Of a DNA stretch of 64,000 bases, positions 9,177 through 19,822 are shown one piece after another (position 1 is the stretch's first letter; the number at the start of each line of letters is the position of its first letter). The stretch comes from DAIDKA01 sp036521075 (GTDB lineage: Bacteria > Pseudomonadota > Gammaproteobacteria > Steroidobacterales > Steroidobacteraceae), in contig DATDIL010000068.1 in the NCBI GenBank assembly GCA_036521075.1, forward strand, positions 62,001 to 126,000, in the 5' to 3' direction. The notes below the pieces were generated by a model. The model did no database searches. It was given only the letters and a program-made list of their open reading frames with translations, and was not told where the DNA came from. The position numbers and the translations under genes are program-made.

Positions 9177-9217
9177 TTGGATTTGGGAGCGAAAGAGTAC
9201 TAAAATAGTCCTAGTTA
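9177..9217 (+). promoter_or_regulatory. suf operon promoter with IscR-type operator
   Basis: A candidate promoter has -35 TTGGAT (9177-9182), an 18 bp spacer and -10 TAAAAT (9201-9206). Overlapping the -10 is TACTAAAATAGTC (9198-9210), matching 12 of 13 core positions of the IscR type 1 site (GACTRWWWYAGTC). The first codon of the Rrf2 gene is at 9250. The fit suggests that the iron-sulfur-loaded regulator represses its own operon. Confidence 0.65.
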
Positions 9218-9249
9218 TCCCAGGCCGGCCCTTACGGTATCCCGAATCC

Positions 9250-9706
9250 ATGCTACGCATCAGCAAGTTGACCGACTATGCCACGGTGGTGCTGGCCGCC
9301 CTGGCCGAACAGCCGCAGCAGCTGCGGACCGCTGCGGCTTTGGCTGGGCGCACCCGCATCGCCGCCCCTACGGTGAGCAAGCTGCTCAAGCAGTTACATC
9401 GGGCGGGGCTTTTGACTTCAACGCGCGGCCTGCACGGGGGATACCAGCTGGCCCGCGCCCCGTCCCAGATCACCGTCGCGGCCATACTCGACGCGTTGGA
9501 GGGCCCCATCGCCCTCACTGATTGCTCCGGCGGCCATGGACAGTGCGGTATCGAGCATCACTGCCGCGTTGCCCCGGTGTGGCAGCGATTGAATGCGGCC
9601 ATTCGCCGCGCCTTGAGTGACGTGACCTTGGCCGAACTGGCTGGCCTCGACGCGGTGCAGCCGCGCTTACCCGACCTCGAACATGAAATCAAATTCGCAG
9701 CCCGCC

Positions 9707-9714
<8 letters not shown>
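9250..9714 (+). CDS. Rrf2/IscR-family SUF operon regulator
   Basis: 154 residues. The N-terminal winged helix (MLRISKLTDYATVVLAALAEQP, then TVSKLLKQLHRAGLLTSTRGLHGGYQLAR) is followed by three cysteines in CSGGHGQCGIEHHC, matching the cluster-binding triad of IscR. Known relatives at the head of suf operons sense iron-sulfur status and control the operon. The ATG at 9250 is chosen because it begins the conserved helix and follows the operator; its stop overlaps the start of sufB. Confidence 0.93.
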
Positions 9715-11155
<1,441 letters not shown>

Positions 11156-11187
11156 AGCCCTGAGATCATTTTTCGGATAATTTCATC

Positions 11188-11937
11188 ATGTTAAACGTTG
11201 AAAACCTGCACGTCTCGGTGGGCGCCACCGCGGTGCTCAAGGGCCTGACTCTCGCGGTTCCCACCGGTGAAGTGCACGCCATCATGGGCCCGAACGGCTC
11301 GGGCAAGAGCACGCTGGCGTATGTGCTCGCCGGCCGCCCGGGCTATACCGTGACGGCAGGCTCGGTGACCTACGATGGGCGCGATCTGCTGGCGCTCGCG
11401 CCTGAAGAACGCGCGCGCAGTGGCCTATTCCTGGGCTTCCAGTACCCGGTCGAAATCCCGGGCGTGAACAATGTCTACCTGCTCAAGGCGGCCCTCAACG
11501 CGCAGCGCAAACAGCGCGGCCTGCAGGAGGTGGATGCCTTTGAGTTCCTAGGCGTCGTACGCGAGAAGATGAAACTCATGCAGATGCCGGAAACCTTCCT
11601 GTCGCGCGGCGTCAATGAAGGCTTCTCCGGCGGCGAGAAAAAGCGCAACGAGATCCTGCAGATGCTGGTGCTGGAGCCACGTCTGGCCATATTGGATGAG
11701 ACCGACTCGGGCCTGGACATCGACGCACTCAAAGTGGTCGCAGCGGGTGTCAACAGCCTGCGCGGCGCGGACCGCTCCTTCGTGCTGGTCACGCATTATC
11801 AGCGTCTGCTGGATCACATCGTGCCCGATAAGGTGCATGTGCTGGCGGGGGGGCGCATTCTGCGCAGCGGCGATCACACACTGGCGCATGAGCTGGAACG
11901 ACGCGGCTACGACTGGGTGATCAGCGAGGCGGCATGA
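11188..11937 (+). CDS. sufC: Fe-S assembly ATPase SufC
   Basis: 249 residues. Walker A is GPNGSGKSTLAYVLAG, the signature is FSGGEKKRNEILQM, and the D-loop is DETDSGLDIDALK, all typical of SufC rather than a transport ABC protein. SufC dimerises on SufB-SufD and drives conformational change during cluster assembly. The stop overlaps the sufD start by four bases (ATGA). Confidence 0.97.
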   Translation: MLNVENLHVSVGATAVLKGLTLAVPTGEVHAIMGPNGSGKSTLAYVLAGRPGYTVTAGSVTYDGRDLLALAPEERARSGLFLGFQYPVEIPGVNNVYLLKAALNAQRKQRGLQEVDAFEFLGVVREKMKLMQMPETFLSRGVNEGFSGGEKKRNEILQMLVLEPRLAILDETDSGLDIDALKVVAAGVNSLRGADRSFVLVTHYQRLLDHIVPDKVHVLAGGRILRSGDHTLAHELERRGYDWVISEAA

Positions 11938-13199
11938 CCAGCCCCCTTCTCACCCGTATCGCGGCCGAGCACGCTGCAGCGCTCGCCTTGCAGCCGACCG
12001 CTCCTGCGTCCCTCGCGCATCGCCACAAGGCCCTGCAGGGGCTGCTGGAACGCGGCCTGCCCTCGGCGCGCGATGAAAACTGGCGCTATGCCAACCTGCG
12101 CATTCTCGACAAGGCGAACTTCACCCCCGGCGCCACTGTGGTCGGCACCGAGGGCACCGATCTGCCCGCGCCCATTGAGGGCTTCACGCGCTTCGTCTTC
12201 ATCGATGGCCAGTTCGCCCCCCAGCTCTCGGCGCCTGCCGGCGCCGTCGGTGCCGCAACCTTCACGCGCCTGCAGGGCGAACTGCCCGGCAACGGGCAGG
12301 CCTTCGCGTTGCTGAACGAAGCCTTCGCAACCGACGGTGCCGATATTCAAGTCACCGCCGAGGCAGCCACGGTCGATATCGAAGTCGTGTTCTACAGCGC
12401 CGCCCCCACGGCCGCCTATCCGCGCCTGAATGTGCGCCTGGGCTCCCAGGCGCGACTGCGGCTGATCGAACGCCACGTCGGCAAGGTGACGACACCCCAG
12501 TTCGTCAACTCGGTCGTGCGTATCGAACTGGCCGCGGGCGCCTCCTTCAATCACTACCGGCTGCAGGAGACCGGTGCCGCGACCGCTTGGACGGATACGC
12601 TGCGTGCGACGGTCGCGCGTGATGCCAGCTACCACCTGCACCTGTTGCAGGTCGGGTCCCGGGCCGCGCGTTCGACCGTCGACGTCGAACTGACCGGATC
12701 GGCCGCCAACACCAGGATCGATACCGTCTCACTCGCAGATGGTCCGCAAGTTCATGACACCATGATTGTCGTCGACCACAAAGCCACGCATACCCGCACC
12801 GAGGAGAACTTCCGCGGCATTGCCGGTGGCCGGGCCCGTATCGGCTTCAATGGTTTGATCATCGTGCGTGACTGCGCACACCACGCCGATTCGGCGCAGT
12901 CACTGAAGGGCCTGATCGCCGGCAGTGAAGCCGAAATCGATCTGCGGCCGCAGCTTGAGATCCACACCGATGAGGTGCGCTGCAGCCACGGTGCCACCAC
13001 GGGCAAGCTCGATGACACCATGTTGTTCTATCTGCTGACCCGCGGCATCACACCCGAGGTCGCCCAACGCCTGCTGAAATGGGCGTTCATCACCGATGTG
13101 GTGGCGAAGATTGACGTCCCGGCGCTGCGCACCCATGTGCAGCGCAGCCTCGCCAGCCATATGCAGGATGCCCAGAGCCTGGAGGAGCTGCTGTCATGA
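11934..13199 (+). CDS. sufD: Fe-S assembly protein SufD
   Basis: 421 residues, SufB paralogue. The C-terminal half carries the conserved blocks VVDHKATHTRTEENFRG, FNGLIIVRDCAHHADS, and LEIHTDEVRCSHGATTGKLD, where the His/Cys residues face the SufB interface. SufD is needed for iron entry into SufBC2D. It overlaps sufC and sufS by four bases each, so the block is translationally coupled. Confidence 0.96.
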   Translation: MTSPLLTRIAAEHAAALALQPTAPASLAHRHKALQGLLERGLPSARDENWRYANLRILDKANFTPGATVVGTEGTDLPAPIEGFTRFVFIDGQFAPQLSAPAGAVGAATFTRLQGELPGNGQAFALLNEAFATDGADIQVTAEAATVDIEVVFYSAAPTAAYPRLNVRLGSQARLRLIERHVGKVTTPQFVNSVVRIELAAGASFNHYRLQETGAATAWTDTLRATVARDASYHLHLLQVGSRAARSTVDVELTGSAANTRIDTVSLADGPQVHDTMIVVDHKATHTRTEENFRGIAGGRARIGFNGLIIVRDCAHHADSAQSLKGLIAGSEAEIDLRPQLEIHTDEVRCSHGATTGKLDDTMLFYLLTRGITPEVAQRLLKWAFITDVVAKIDVPALRTHVQRSLASHMQDAQSLEELLS

Positions 13200-14449
13200 G
13201 TGCAACGCCGGTCCGGGCCGCCGTGCGAGCCGCATACGATGTTGAACGCGTGCGCCGTGACTTCCCGATTCTCAACCGCACGGTCCATGGCAAGCCGCTG
13301 GTCTATTTGGACAGTGCCGCCTCCTCGCAGCGCCCGCTGGCGGTAATCCGTGCCGTCGATGATTACGAGACCCGCTCACACGCCAATGTTCATCGCGGCG
13401 TGCACGCGCTGAGCCAGGAGGCCACGGCGGCCTTCGAAGGTGCACGCGAGCGGGTGCGGCGCTTCCTCAACGCGCGCTCGACGCGCGAAATCATCTTCAC
13501 CCGCGGTACCACCGAGGCGATCAACCTGGTGGCACACTCATGGGGCCGCGCGCGGCTCGGACCCGGGGATGAAATCCTTATCAGCGCACTGGAGCACCAC
13601 GCCAATATCGTGCCCTGGCAGATGGTGCGCGACGCCACCGGCTGCTCCTTGGTGGTCGCGCCCATCGACAAGTCAGGCGAACTCATCATGGCGGAGTTCC
13701 ACCGGCTGCTCAGCCCGCGCACTCGCATCGTGGCCGTCGCGCACGTTTCCAATGCGCTGGGGACCATACTGCCCGTCGCGGAAATTATTGCGGCCGCCCA
13801 CGCCCGCCGCGTGCCAGTGTTGGTGGACGGTGCCCAGGCCATAGCCCACGCCCGCGTCGATGTTCAGGCACTGGGCGCTGACTTCTACGCCTTTTCCGGT
13901 CACAAGCTGTATGGCCCAACCGGCATCGGCGTGCTCTACGGCCGCGAGGAACTGCTCGCCGACATGCCGCCCTGGCAAGGCGGCGGCGACATGATCCTGA
14001 ACGTGACCTTCGAGCGCACCACTTACAACGAACTGCCCTACAAGTTCGAGGCCGGCACGCCGAACATGTCCGGCGCGGTGGGCCTGGCTGCCGCCATCGA
14101 CTATGTGGAATCACTGGGCATCGAAGCCATTGCCACCCACGAGCAATCCCTCCTCGAGGCTGCCACGGCTCAGCTCAGCAGCATTCCGGGCCTGACCCTG
14201 ATCGGCACGGCCAAACACAAGGCCGCGGTGGTGTCCTTTGTAATGGCGCGCATCCATCCCCATGATCTGGGCACCATCCTCGATGCTGAGGGGGTGGCAG
14301 TGCGTACCGGCCATCATTGCGCCCAGCCGGTGATGGACTTCTTCTGTATCCCGGCGACCGCCCGTGCATCGTTCGCCTGCTACAACACGCTGGCGGAAGT
14401 ACACCAGCTTGCCGCGGCGCTGCGGCGCGCGCAGGAGGTTTTTGGCTGA
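13196..14449 (+). CDS. sufS: Cysteine desulfurase SufS
   Basis: 417 residues, PLP-dependent class V aminotransferase fold. The PLP lysine is in FSGHKLYGPTGIG and the persulfide cysteine is in RTGHHCAQPVM, near residue 360. It releases sulfur from L-cysteine for cluster assembly; the neighbouring sufU is its usual partner in operons that lack sufE. The ATG overlaps the sufD stop, and its own stop shares a base with the sufU start (TGATG). Confidence 0.97.
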   Translation: MSATPVRAAVRAAYDVERVRRDFPILNRTVHGKPLVYLDSAASSQRPLAVIRAVDDYETRSHANVHRGVHALSQEATAAFEGARERVRRFLNARSTREIIFTRGTTEAINLVAHSWGRARLGPGDEILISALEHHANIVPWQMVRDATGCSLVVAPIDKSGELIMAEFHRLLSPRTRIVAVAHVSNALGTILPVAEIIAAAHARRVPVLVDGAQAIAHARVDVQALGADFYAFSGHKLYGPTGIGVLYGREELLADMPPWQGGGDMILNVTFERTTYNELPYKFEAGTPNMSGAVGLAAAIDYVESLGIEAIATHEQSLLEAATAQLSSIPGLTLIGTAKHKAAVVSFVMARIHPHDLGTILDAEGVAVRTGHHCAQPVMDFFCIPATARASFACYNTLAEVHQLAAALRRAQEVFG

Positions 14450-14922
14450 TGGAGTTGAAGGACCTGTACCGCGACGTGATCCTCGATCACAACCGGCAGC
14501 CCCGTAACTTCGGGCGCCTGGATCCGGCGGATGCGACGGCCGACGGCCATAATCCCCTGTGCGGGGACCGGCTGACTGTCTCGCTGCGCCTGGCGGGCGA
14601 CAAAATCACGGATATCCGCTTCGAGGGCAAAGGCTGCGCGATCTCGACAGCGTCGGCCTCGTTGATGAGCGAGGCAGTCAAGGGTCGTGATCGCGCCGCC
14701 GTACACGAACTGTTCAACCACATTCACGCCCTGCTTACGCAAGCCGACGCACCGATGGATGAGTCCTTGGGCAAACTCGCCGCCTTGTCCGGCGTGCGCG
14801 AATTCCCCTCGCGGGTGAAGTGCGCCAGCCTGTGCTGGCATACGCTCAATGCCGCGCTCGCGCACGGCGGTACGATTTCGACTGAAGCCGGCAACGAGTC
14901 CTCCTCGGAAGTGCTGCGATGA
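14449..14922 (+). CDS. sufU: SUF sulfur-transfer protein SufU
   Basis: 157 residues of the IscU/SufU fold. Visible metal and sulfur ligands are CGDRL, the GKGCAIS segment and CASLCWHTL, and the insertion between the second and third cysteine is typical of SufU rather than IscU. SufU is a zinc-bound acceptor of persulfide sulfur from SufS. The start ATG overlaps the sufS stop; the end overlaps sufT by four bases. Confidence 0.93.
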   Translation: MELKDLYRDVILDHNRQPRNFGRLDPADATADGHNPLCGDRLTVSLRLAGDKITDIRFEGKGCAISTASASLMSEAVKGRDRAAVHELFNHIHALLTQADAPMDESLGKLAALSGVREFPSRVKCASLCWHTLNAALAHGGTISTEAGNESSSEVLR

Positions 14923-15470
14923 GGTCGCACGAGAACGAACCGGTGGTGCTCTATCGCGAGGTGCAGGCGGTGATGGTGCCGGCCGGACAGGAAGTGACGC
15001 TGAAGCCCGGCCAGGCGGGTTATATCACCCAGGCACTGGGCGGCAGCTTCACCCTTTATATCGACGGCAATCTGTATCGACTGGCCGGCACCGATGCCGA
15101 TGCCATTGGCAAAGAGGTGCTGAAGGTCCCCGAATTACCCGCGAATGCCACGGAGAGCGACGTGCTGGAGGCCGTCTGGGCGCAGCTGCGCACCTGTTTT
15201 GATCCCGAGATTCCCATCAACATCGTCGACCTCGGGCTGGTTTACGAGTGCGCCGTGAATCCGAACGAAGACGGCACGCGCAGTGTCGACATCAAGATGA
15301 CTCTCACCGCACCTGGCTGTGGCATGGGCGACATCCTGGTGGATGATGCGACGGACAAGATCAGGATGATCCCCACCGTCAGCGAAGCCAAGGTCGAACT
15401 GGTGTTCGATCCGCCGTGGAATCAATCCATGATGACCGAGGCGGCCCGGCTCCAGACCGGGATGTTTTAG
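14919..15470 (+). CDS. sufT: Fe-S assembly factor SufT (DUF59/MIP18)
   Basis: 183 residues. An N-terminal 70-residue region is followed by a DUF59 domain (LEAVWAQLRTCFDPEIPINIVDLGLVYE, then MTLTAPGCGMGDILVDDA). SufT proteins help maturation of iron-sulfur proteins and commonly close suf operons. The gene overlaps sufU by four bases and ends one base before the Rieske gene. Confidence 0.92.
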   Translation: MRSHENEPVVLYREVQAVMVPAGQEVTLKPGQAGYITQALGGSFTLYIDGNLYRLAGTDADAIGKEVLKVPELPANATESDVLEAVWAQLRTCFDPEIPINIVDLGLVYECAVNPNEDGTRSVDIKMTLTAPGCGMGDILVDDATDKIRMIPTVSEAKVELVFDPPWNQSMMTEAARLQTGMF

Positions 15471-15471
15471 C

Positions 15472-15792
15472 ATGGCCGGTCAGTGGCTGGATGTCGGTGC
15501 AGCCGAGAAGGTGCGCGCGGATCGCACGTTCAGCACCGAGGTGGATGGCTTGCCCATAGTCATCGCGCGCTGCGGCAACGAGTACTACGCCATGGAGGAT
15601 CGCTGCACCCACGACGGCGAGTCCTTCGCAGCCGCCGATGTCGAGGACTGCGAGATCATCTGTCCGCGCCACTTCGCGCGTTTCTGCGTGAAGACCGGCG
15701 CGGCCCTCTCCCCGCCCGCCTACGAGCCCGTGCGCACGTTCAAGGTCCGGGTCGAAAACGGTCGACTGCTGGTCGAAACTTCAATTTCATAA
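15472..15792 (+). CDS. Rieske [2Fe-2S] ferredoxin
   Basis: A 106-residue Rieske domain protein of the biphenyl-dioxygenase ferredoxin type. The cluster ligands are visible as CTHDG and CPRHF, the CxH...CxxH pattern. No oxygenase component is nearby. It is the last gene of the suf operon, one base after sufT, so it is probably expressed with cluster assembly. A role as an electron donor in assembly or in an unlinked oxygenase is possible, but the sequence does not say which. Confidence 0.9.
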   Translation: MAGQWLDVGAAEKVRADRTFSTEVDGLPIVIARCGNEYYAMEDRCTHDGESFAAADVEDCEIICPRHFARFCVKTGAALSPPAYEPVRTFKVRVENGRLLVETSIS

Positions 15793-15806
15793 TCATTGGA
15801 ACCTCT

Positions 15807-16715
15807 ATGTCGGACTCCGCAACTGAGATCGCACAGATCAAAGCACTGATGAAAGGCGCGTCGGTCGAGATGACCTGCAAGGATACCGAGCACCTGCCCG
15901 AGGTGGCGAAGTTCCTGCCGGCGGGCAGCGATATCTTCATCGCACTATTCCCGAACCAGTCCTTTGAGGAGCTCACGCAGGCCGCCGCTGCCGTGAAGAC
16001 GGCGGGCTTCACTGCCGTGCCGCACGTGCCGGCGCGCCGCATCAAGGATGTTGCCCAAGTTGCGCAGATCGCACGCGGCTTCGCCGCCGCCGGGCTCACC
16101 AAGTTCCTGCTGGTCGCCGGCGACATGCCGGCGCCGGAAGGTGCCTTTGATTCGACCATCGGCGTGCTCGCCAGCGGCGAATTCGCCAAGGCGGGTATCA
16201 GGACGATGTACATGGCGAGCCATCCGGAAGGCCATGCGCACATGACGACCGATCAGCTGCGCGAATACGAGCAGAAGAAGATCGCGCTCACCAAGGAGCA
16301 GGGCGTGGATCTGACCTTCGTCACGCAGGTCGTCTTCGAACCGCAGCCCTTCATCGAATGGGAACACACACTGCGTCGCACCGGCGTGCGCAACGCCGTC
16401 CGCGCTGGCCTGCCCGGTCCCGCGAGCCTCAAGACCCTGCTGCGGTATGCCAAGATCTGCGGCGCCGGCGCCTCGATGCGCGCGCTCATGGGTGGCGGCA
16501 AGATGGCGCTGGTCGCGAGTCTTCTGGGCGATAGCGGTCCTGAGGAAACCATCCGCACCATCGCGCGCGAGCAGGCGGCGGGTCAGGTGAACTTCAACGG
16601 CCTGCACTTCTTCGCCTTCGGTGGTTTCCTGAAGACGAGCAAGTTTGTGGCGGCTATCCAGCAGGGCAACATCACTCTGGATTCCAAGGGTGAGGCATTC
16701 AAAGTCCATGTCTGA
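15807..16715 (+). CDS. Methylenetetrahydrofolate reductase-family protein
   Basis: 302 residues of the FAD-dependent MTHFR (MetF) barrel. Residues matching catalytic positions are Glu in SVEMTCKD, Asp in LLVAGDMP and Gln in FVTQVVFEP. Canonical MetF converts 5,10-methylene- to 5-methyl-tetrahydrofolate, but this protein is divergent and is not next to metE, metH or ahcY. Similar MTHFR-like proteins act in demethylation pathways. The start at 15807 follows the Rieske gene by 14 bp, so co-transcription with suf is likely. Confidence 0.8.
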   Translation: MSDSATEIAQIKALMKGASVEMTCKDTEHLPEVAKFLPAGSDIFIALFPNQSFEELTQAAAAVKTAGFTAVPHVPARRIKDVAQVAQIARGFAAAGLTKFLLVAGDMPAPEGAFDSTIGVLASGEFAKAGIRTMYMASHPEGHAHMTTDQLREYEQKKIALTKEQGVDLTFVTQVVFEPQPFIEWEHTLRRTGVRNAVRAGLPGPASLKTLLRYAKICGAGASMRALMGGGKMALVASLLGDSGPEETIRTIAREQAAGQVNFNGLHFFAFGGFLKTSKFVAAIQQGNITLDSKGEAFKVHV

Positions 16716-16729
16716 CCTGCGCCTTGAAC

Positions 16730-16757
16730 ACCCGCCGCTCAGTCAGGCGGGTTGTAT
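16730..16757 (+). terminator. Candidate bidirectional terminator hairpin
   Basis: ACCCGCC (16730-16736) pairs with GGCGGGT (16746-16752) around a nine-base loop and is followed by TGTATTT. It lies between the convergent MTHFR-like gene and the S9 peptidase gene, overlapping the stop codon of the latter. The T tract is short, so termination is likely but not certain. Confidence 0.45.
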
Positions 16758-18718
16758 TTGCGAATGAACGCAGTCGCATGCTGGAGCATCTCCAAGCGCG
16801 TCTCGCTCTTGGATAACCAGTGATCCTCGCCTTTCAAGGTGACCAGCTCAACGAGCTTTCCGGCCTTGCGCAGCTGCTTCTCCATGTCACTGCTCTGCGA
16901 GTAGTGCACAACGGTATCGTCCTTGCCATGGATCAGTAGTATCGGGGCATCGGCGCGAGTAACGAAATTGATGGGTGAGACGCCATCGAAATTCTTGTAT
17001 TTTCCGAGAATACCCTGCAAAGCATTGACCGTTAGCGCGCTTTGCCCGGACTCACTGACCTGCGTCTTGTACATGGCTGCAATATCGCCAATGCCGGCCA
17101 CGGACACGGCGCAGCGATACAGTCCGTGCTGCAAGGTCACGCCCGCAAGTGCGGCATAACCGCCGTAACTGCCACCCATGATGCAAGCGCGTTTGGGGTC
17201 AACGATTCCCTGGCGCGCCAATTCCGCCAGGCCATCGGAAATGTCGGTTTGCATCTTGCGACCCCACTCGCCGTGGCCTGCTTGCTCGAAAGCGGCGCCA
17301 TACCCGGTCGAACCGCGGAAATTGGGTTGAAATACGGCGTAGCCTTGCACCGCGAACGCTTGTGCCCACCAGTCGAACCGCGGGTAGTCCCGGGCAGCAG
17401 GTCCGCCGTGCGGCAACATGATCACTGGCAAGTCCTTCGCCTGCCGGTCGGGAGGCACGGTTAGGACACCTGCCAGTTCCGTTCCGTCGCTTGCATGGTA
17501 TCTGACCATGCGCACCGGGCCCACTTGCGATCGGGGAACCTGATAGGAGGTTCCGAGATTGATGGCCGAGCCTGCGTCGATGTTGACAAACCACCACGTG
17601 CCCGGGTCGCCGGGGCCCTCGGTTTCGACGATGTGTTGGTGAAAATCGCTGCTCCAATCCTGAAATTGCGTGTGACGGCCAGGAAATGCCTTCTTGATGG
17701 CGAGGGCAAGCGCATTCTTGCGCTCGCTGAAGAATCGCGTTTGTGGATAGTCCTCATCCGTTACGTATCCGATGAACTCCCGAGAGCTCTTGTCGAAGAG
17801 AGGTTCGCTGACTGCCACATCTTGCAGTATTTCCACCGGCGTACCGCCGCCCTGTGAAATTTCGAAGTAGCCTCTGAGTTTCGTGGTTTCGTTCTGTTGC
17901 AGGTAAAAGATGCTATTGGCACTTCGACCGAGTCCTATGAGACCAATGTCGCCCTTCGCGTTGTGACCTGTGACGATCACTGCGCCTGCGGCATTGCGCA
18001 AGGCCCATTCGCCACGCCTGTCCGTGATGTCGAACGTTGCGGCCACGTTCCCATCCGTTCCAACGACCCAATCTCGGCGGATGTCTTCATCCTCGGAGCG
18101 TTTTGCAATCGGACGAGTCTTGGCAGAGAGCAGATCGACTTCGTACAAGACGGGTTGGGCGTTATCTAGCAGATCGGGCCCATCGCCAACGACGTTCGAT
18201 TGCTCCAGGGTGATGCCGCCAAAATAACCGTACCAGCGACCCATGCGCTCAGCAAGGCCGTAGAAGCCCCTGATGCCGCCAGTGACGCGGCTTTCCTTCT
18301 GAAAGATCTCCCAGTGTGTGCCGTCGCTCATCGACAGGACTGTCATCGATGATAACTCGGTCTTGTCAGCGGTGAATCCGAGGCCGAGCGCGGCGGTATT
18401 TCTATGCTCCAACAGCAAAATATCGTCGCCCGCCCATGTCAGGGAGCTGACTTTCATATCTCCGATTTCCAAAGTCCGCTGCAGCTTGTTGTCACTACCG
18501 AGGATCACGATGCACCGCTCACCGTTGAGCAGTGCGACGAGAGCAACCCGGTTACCGCTGGATGAAAGGGCAGCCCTTTCGACTGCCGGTAGTTTTCCGT
18601 AGACCTCGAGCGGGGGTCCCTGGGCGTTGGCCGCGGCAGCTGTCAGCAGTGCGAACGCCAGCCAGATGATTCCCAGACCCGTGCGGACGCCGGTACGAAT
18701 GTTGTCGTTCAGTCGCAT
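16739..18718 (-). CDS. Secreted S9-family prolyl oligopeptidase-like peptidase
   Basis: About 659 residues with a signal peptide (LGIIWLAFALLTAAAANAQ). The N-terminal part is a beta-propeller-like region; the C-terminal alpha/beta-hydrolase domain holds the triad: Ser in GGSYGGYAAL, Asp in LIHGKDDTVV and His in GEDHWLS. Such enzymes cleave peptides after proline, alanine or similar residues in the periplasm. The ATG at 18718 is preferred over 18742 because a GGAG motif lies nine bases before it. The next gene upstream is another propeller protein, possibly co-transcribed. Confidence 0.9.
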   Translation of the reverse strand: MRLNDNIRTGVRTGLGIIWLAFALLTAAAANAQGPPLEVYGKLPAVERAALSSSGNRVALVALLNGERCIVILGSDNKLQRTLEIGDMKVSSLTWAGDDILLLEHRNTAALGLGFTADKTELSSMTVLSMSDGTHWEIFQKESRVTGGIRGFYGLAERMGRWYGYFGGITLEQSNVVGDGPDLLDNAQPVLYEVDLLSAKTRPIAKRSEDEDIRRDWVVGTDGNVAATFDITDRRGEWALRNAAGAVIVTGHNAKGDIGLIGLGRSANSIFYLQQNETTKLRGYFEISQGGGTPVEILQDVAVSEPLFDKSSREFIGYVTDEDYPQTRFFSERKNALALAIKKAFPGRHTQFQDWSSDFHQHIVETEGPGDPGTWWFVNIDAGSAINLGTSYQVPRSQVGPVRMVRYHASDGTELAGVLTVPPDRQAKDLPVIMLPHGGPAARDYPRFDWWAQAFAVQGYAVFQPNFRGSTGYGAAFEQAGHGEWGRKMQTDISDGLAELARQGIVDPKRACIMGGSYGGYAALAGVTLQHGLYRCAVSVAGIGDIAAMYKTQVSESGQSALTVNALQGILGKYKNFDGVSPINFVTRADAPILLIHGKDDTVVHYSQSSDMEKQLRKAGKLVELVTLKGEDHWLSKSETRLEMLQHATAFIRKYNPPD

Positions 18719-18764
18719 CTGAAGCGCTCCATTGCAGAGCATCGCGAGTTGCTCTTGAAGCCGA

Positions 18765-19697
18765 CTATTTGCCGGCGGTGGCCTCCGGGAACAGCATCAC
18801 GAAGCCCTTGCCGTCCGGCAACAGGTCGTACTGGCGCCGCAGCTCGCCCTGTCGGAAGCCCTTGATCGGCAGCGCCACCGGATCGCTGCCCTGCGGTTCA
18901 CCGCTGGTGGCGATGTCCATCTGGAACATCTGATCGTCCTGGTCGAAGTACATCTTCCCCCCGTCGGGTGACCACTCCGGATGACTGCCGCCGTTCTTCG
19001 TGAGCTGCACGCGCTTGCCTGTGATCGGCAGCGGCTCCAGCCACACTTCCGGCCGGCCGGTTTCATCGGACGCGTATGCAAGCCATCGGCCATCAGGAGA
19101 AATGGCGCTGCTGTACTGCGCGGAGCCCGGCTGGTCGACGAGGCGCGTGACCTTTTTCGTGTCCGGGTCCAGCTGCGAGATGCCGTAATCCTTGTCACCC
19201 TTCAGCGTGAGGAAGGTGACCCGGCCGTTCGCGTCGATGCTCTGCGGTGCGCGTCCATCTCCGATGTACAGTGGCTGTTCGGTGATATTCGCAACCACGC
19301 GCGCCAGGTACAAATCGTCAGATCCGTTGCCGGACCCCTGGAACACGATCCAGTCCTCATCGGGGGACCAGACCGGTGAGAGGTTGCGCGGCTCGATGGT
19401 GGTTTGCGGCAGCGCGCGCCGCTTGTCCAGCATGTCCAGGTCCGCCACGTACACCTTGGAGCTCGGCGCGGCGTTCGCGCTGCCCGGCGGATCGGTAAGC
19501 TCGAAGGCCACCTGCCTGCCATCGGGTGCGACGCGTGGCGCGACCACCGAATCGGGCAGGCTACCCAGCACGGTCCTGTGGCCGTGCATGTCCACCAGGA
19601 CGAGCTGGACGTTGTTGCCCTGTTGCTCGGCGGCGTGCCCCACCGCAATGCCCGCGATGCCCACGCAGCAGGCCGCCAGACTTAGGACTTTGCGCAT
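18765..19697 (-). CDS. Secreted TolB-like beta-propeller (PD40) protein
   Basis: 310 residues with an N-terminal signal peptide (MRKVLSLAACCVGIAGIAVGHA). The mature part shows repeated PD40 motifs (APDGRQVAFE, LSPVWSPDEDWIVF, ISPDGRWLAYAS, EWSPDGGKMYF), which fold as a propeller. No catalytic domain is visible, so a binding or scaffold role is most likely; it resembles the propeller half of dipeptidyl-peptidase-like proteins. It lies 46 bp upstream of the S9 peptidase start on the same strand. Confidence 0.8.
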   Translation of the reverse strand: MRKVLSLAACCVGIAGIAVGHAAEQQGNNVQLVLVDMHGHRTVLGSLPDSVVAPRVAPDGRQVAFELTDPPGSANAAPSSKVYVADLDMLDKRRALPQTTIEPRNLSPVWSPDEDWIVFQGSGNGSDDLYLARVVANITEQPLYIGDGRAPQSIDANGRVTFLTLKGDKDYGISQLDPDTKKVTRLVDQPGSAQYSSAISPDGRWLAYASDETGRPEVWLEPLPITGKRVQLTKNGGSHPEWSPDGGKMYFDQDDQMFQMDIATSGEPQGSDPVALPIKGFRQGELRRQYDLLPDGKGFVMLFPEATAGK

Positions 19698-19822
19698 CAG
19701 TTTTCTCGATTTATGGATTCCCGCTGGCCCCGGAGTTTACTGGAGTCCTGATGAATTCGGAAAAGGGACGCATTGCGGTAACCGTCGTATACTCGCCGCA
19801 GTAAAAAATGTGAGCAGGTGCC

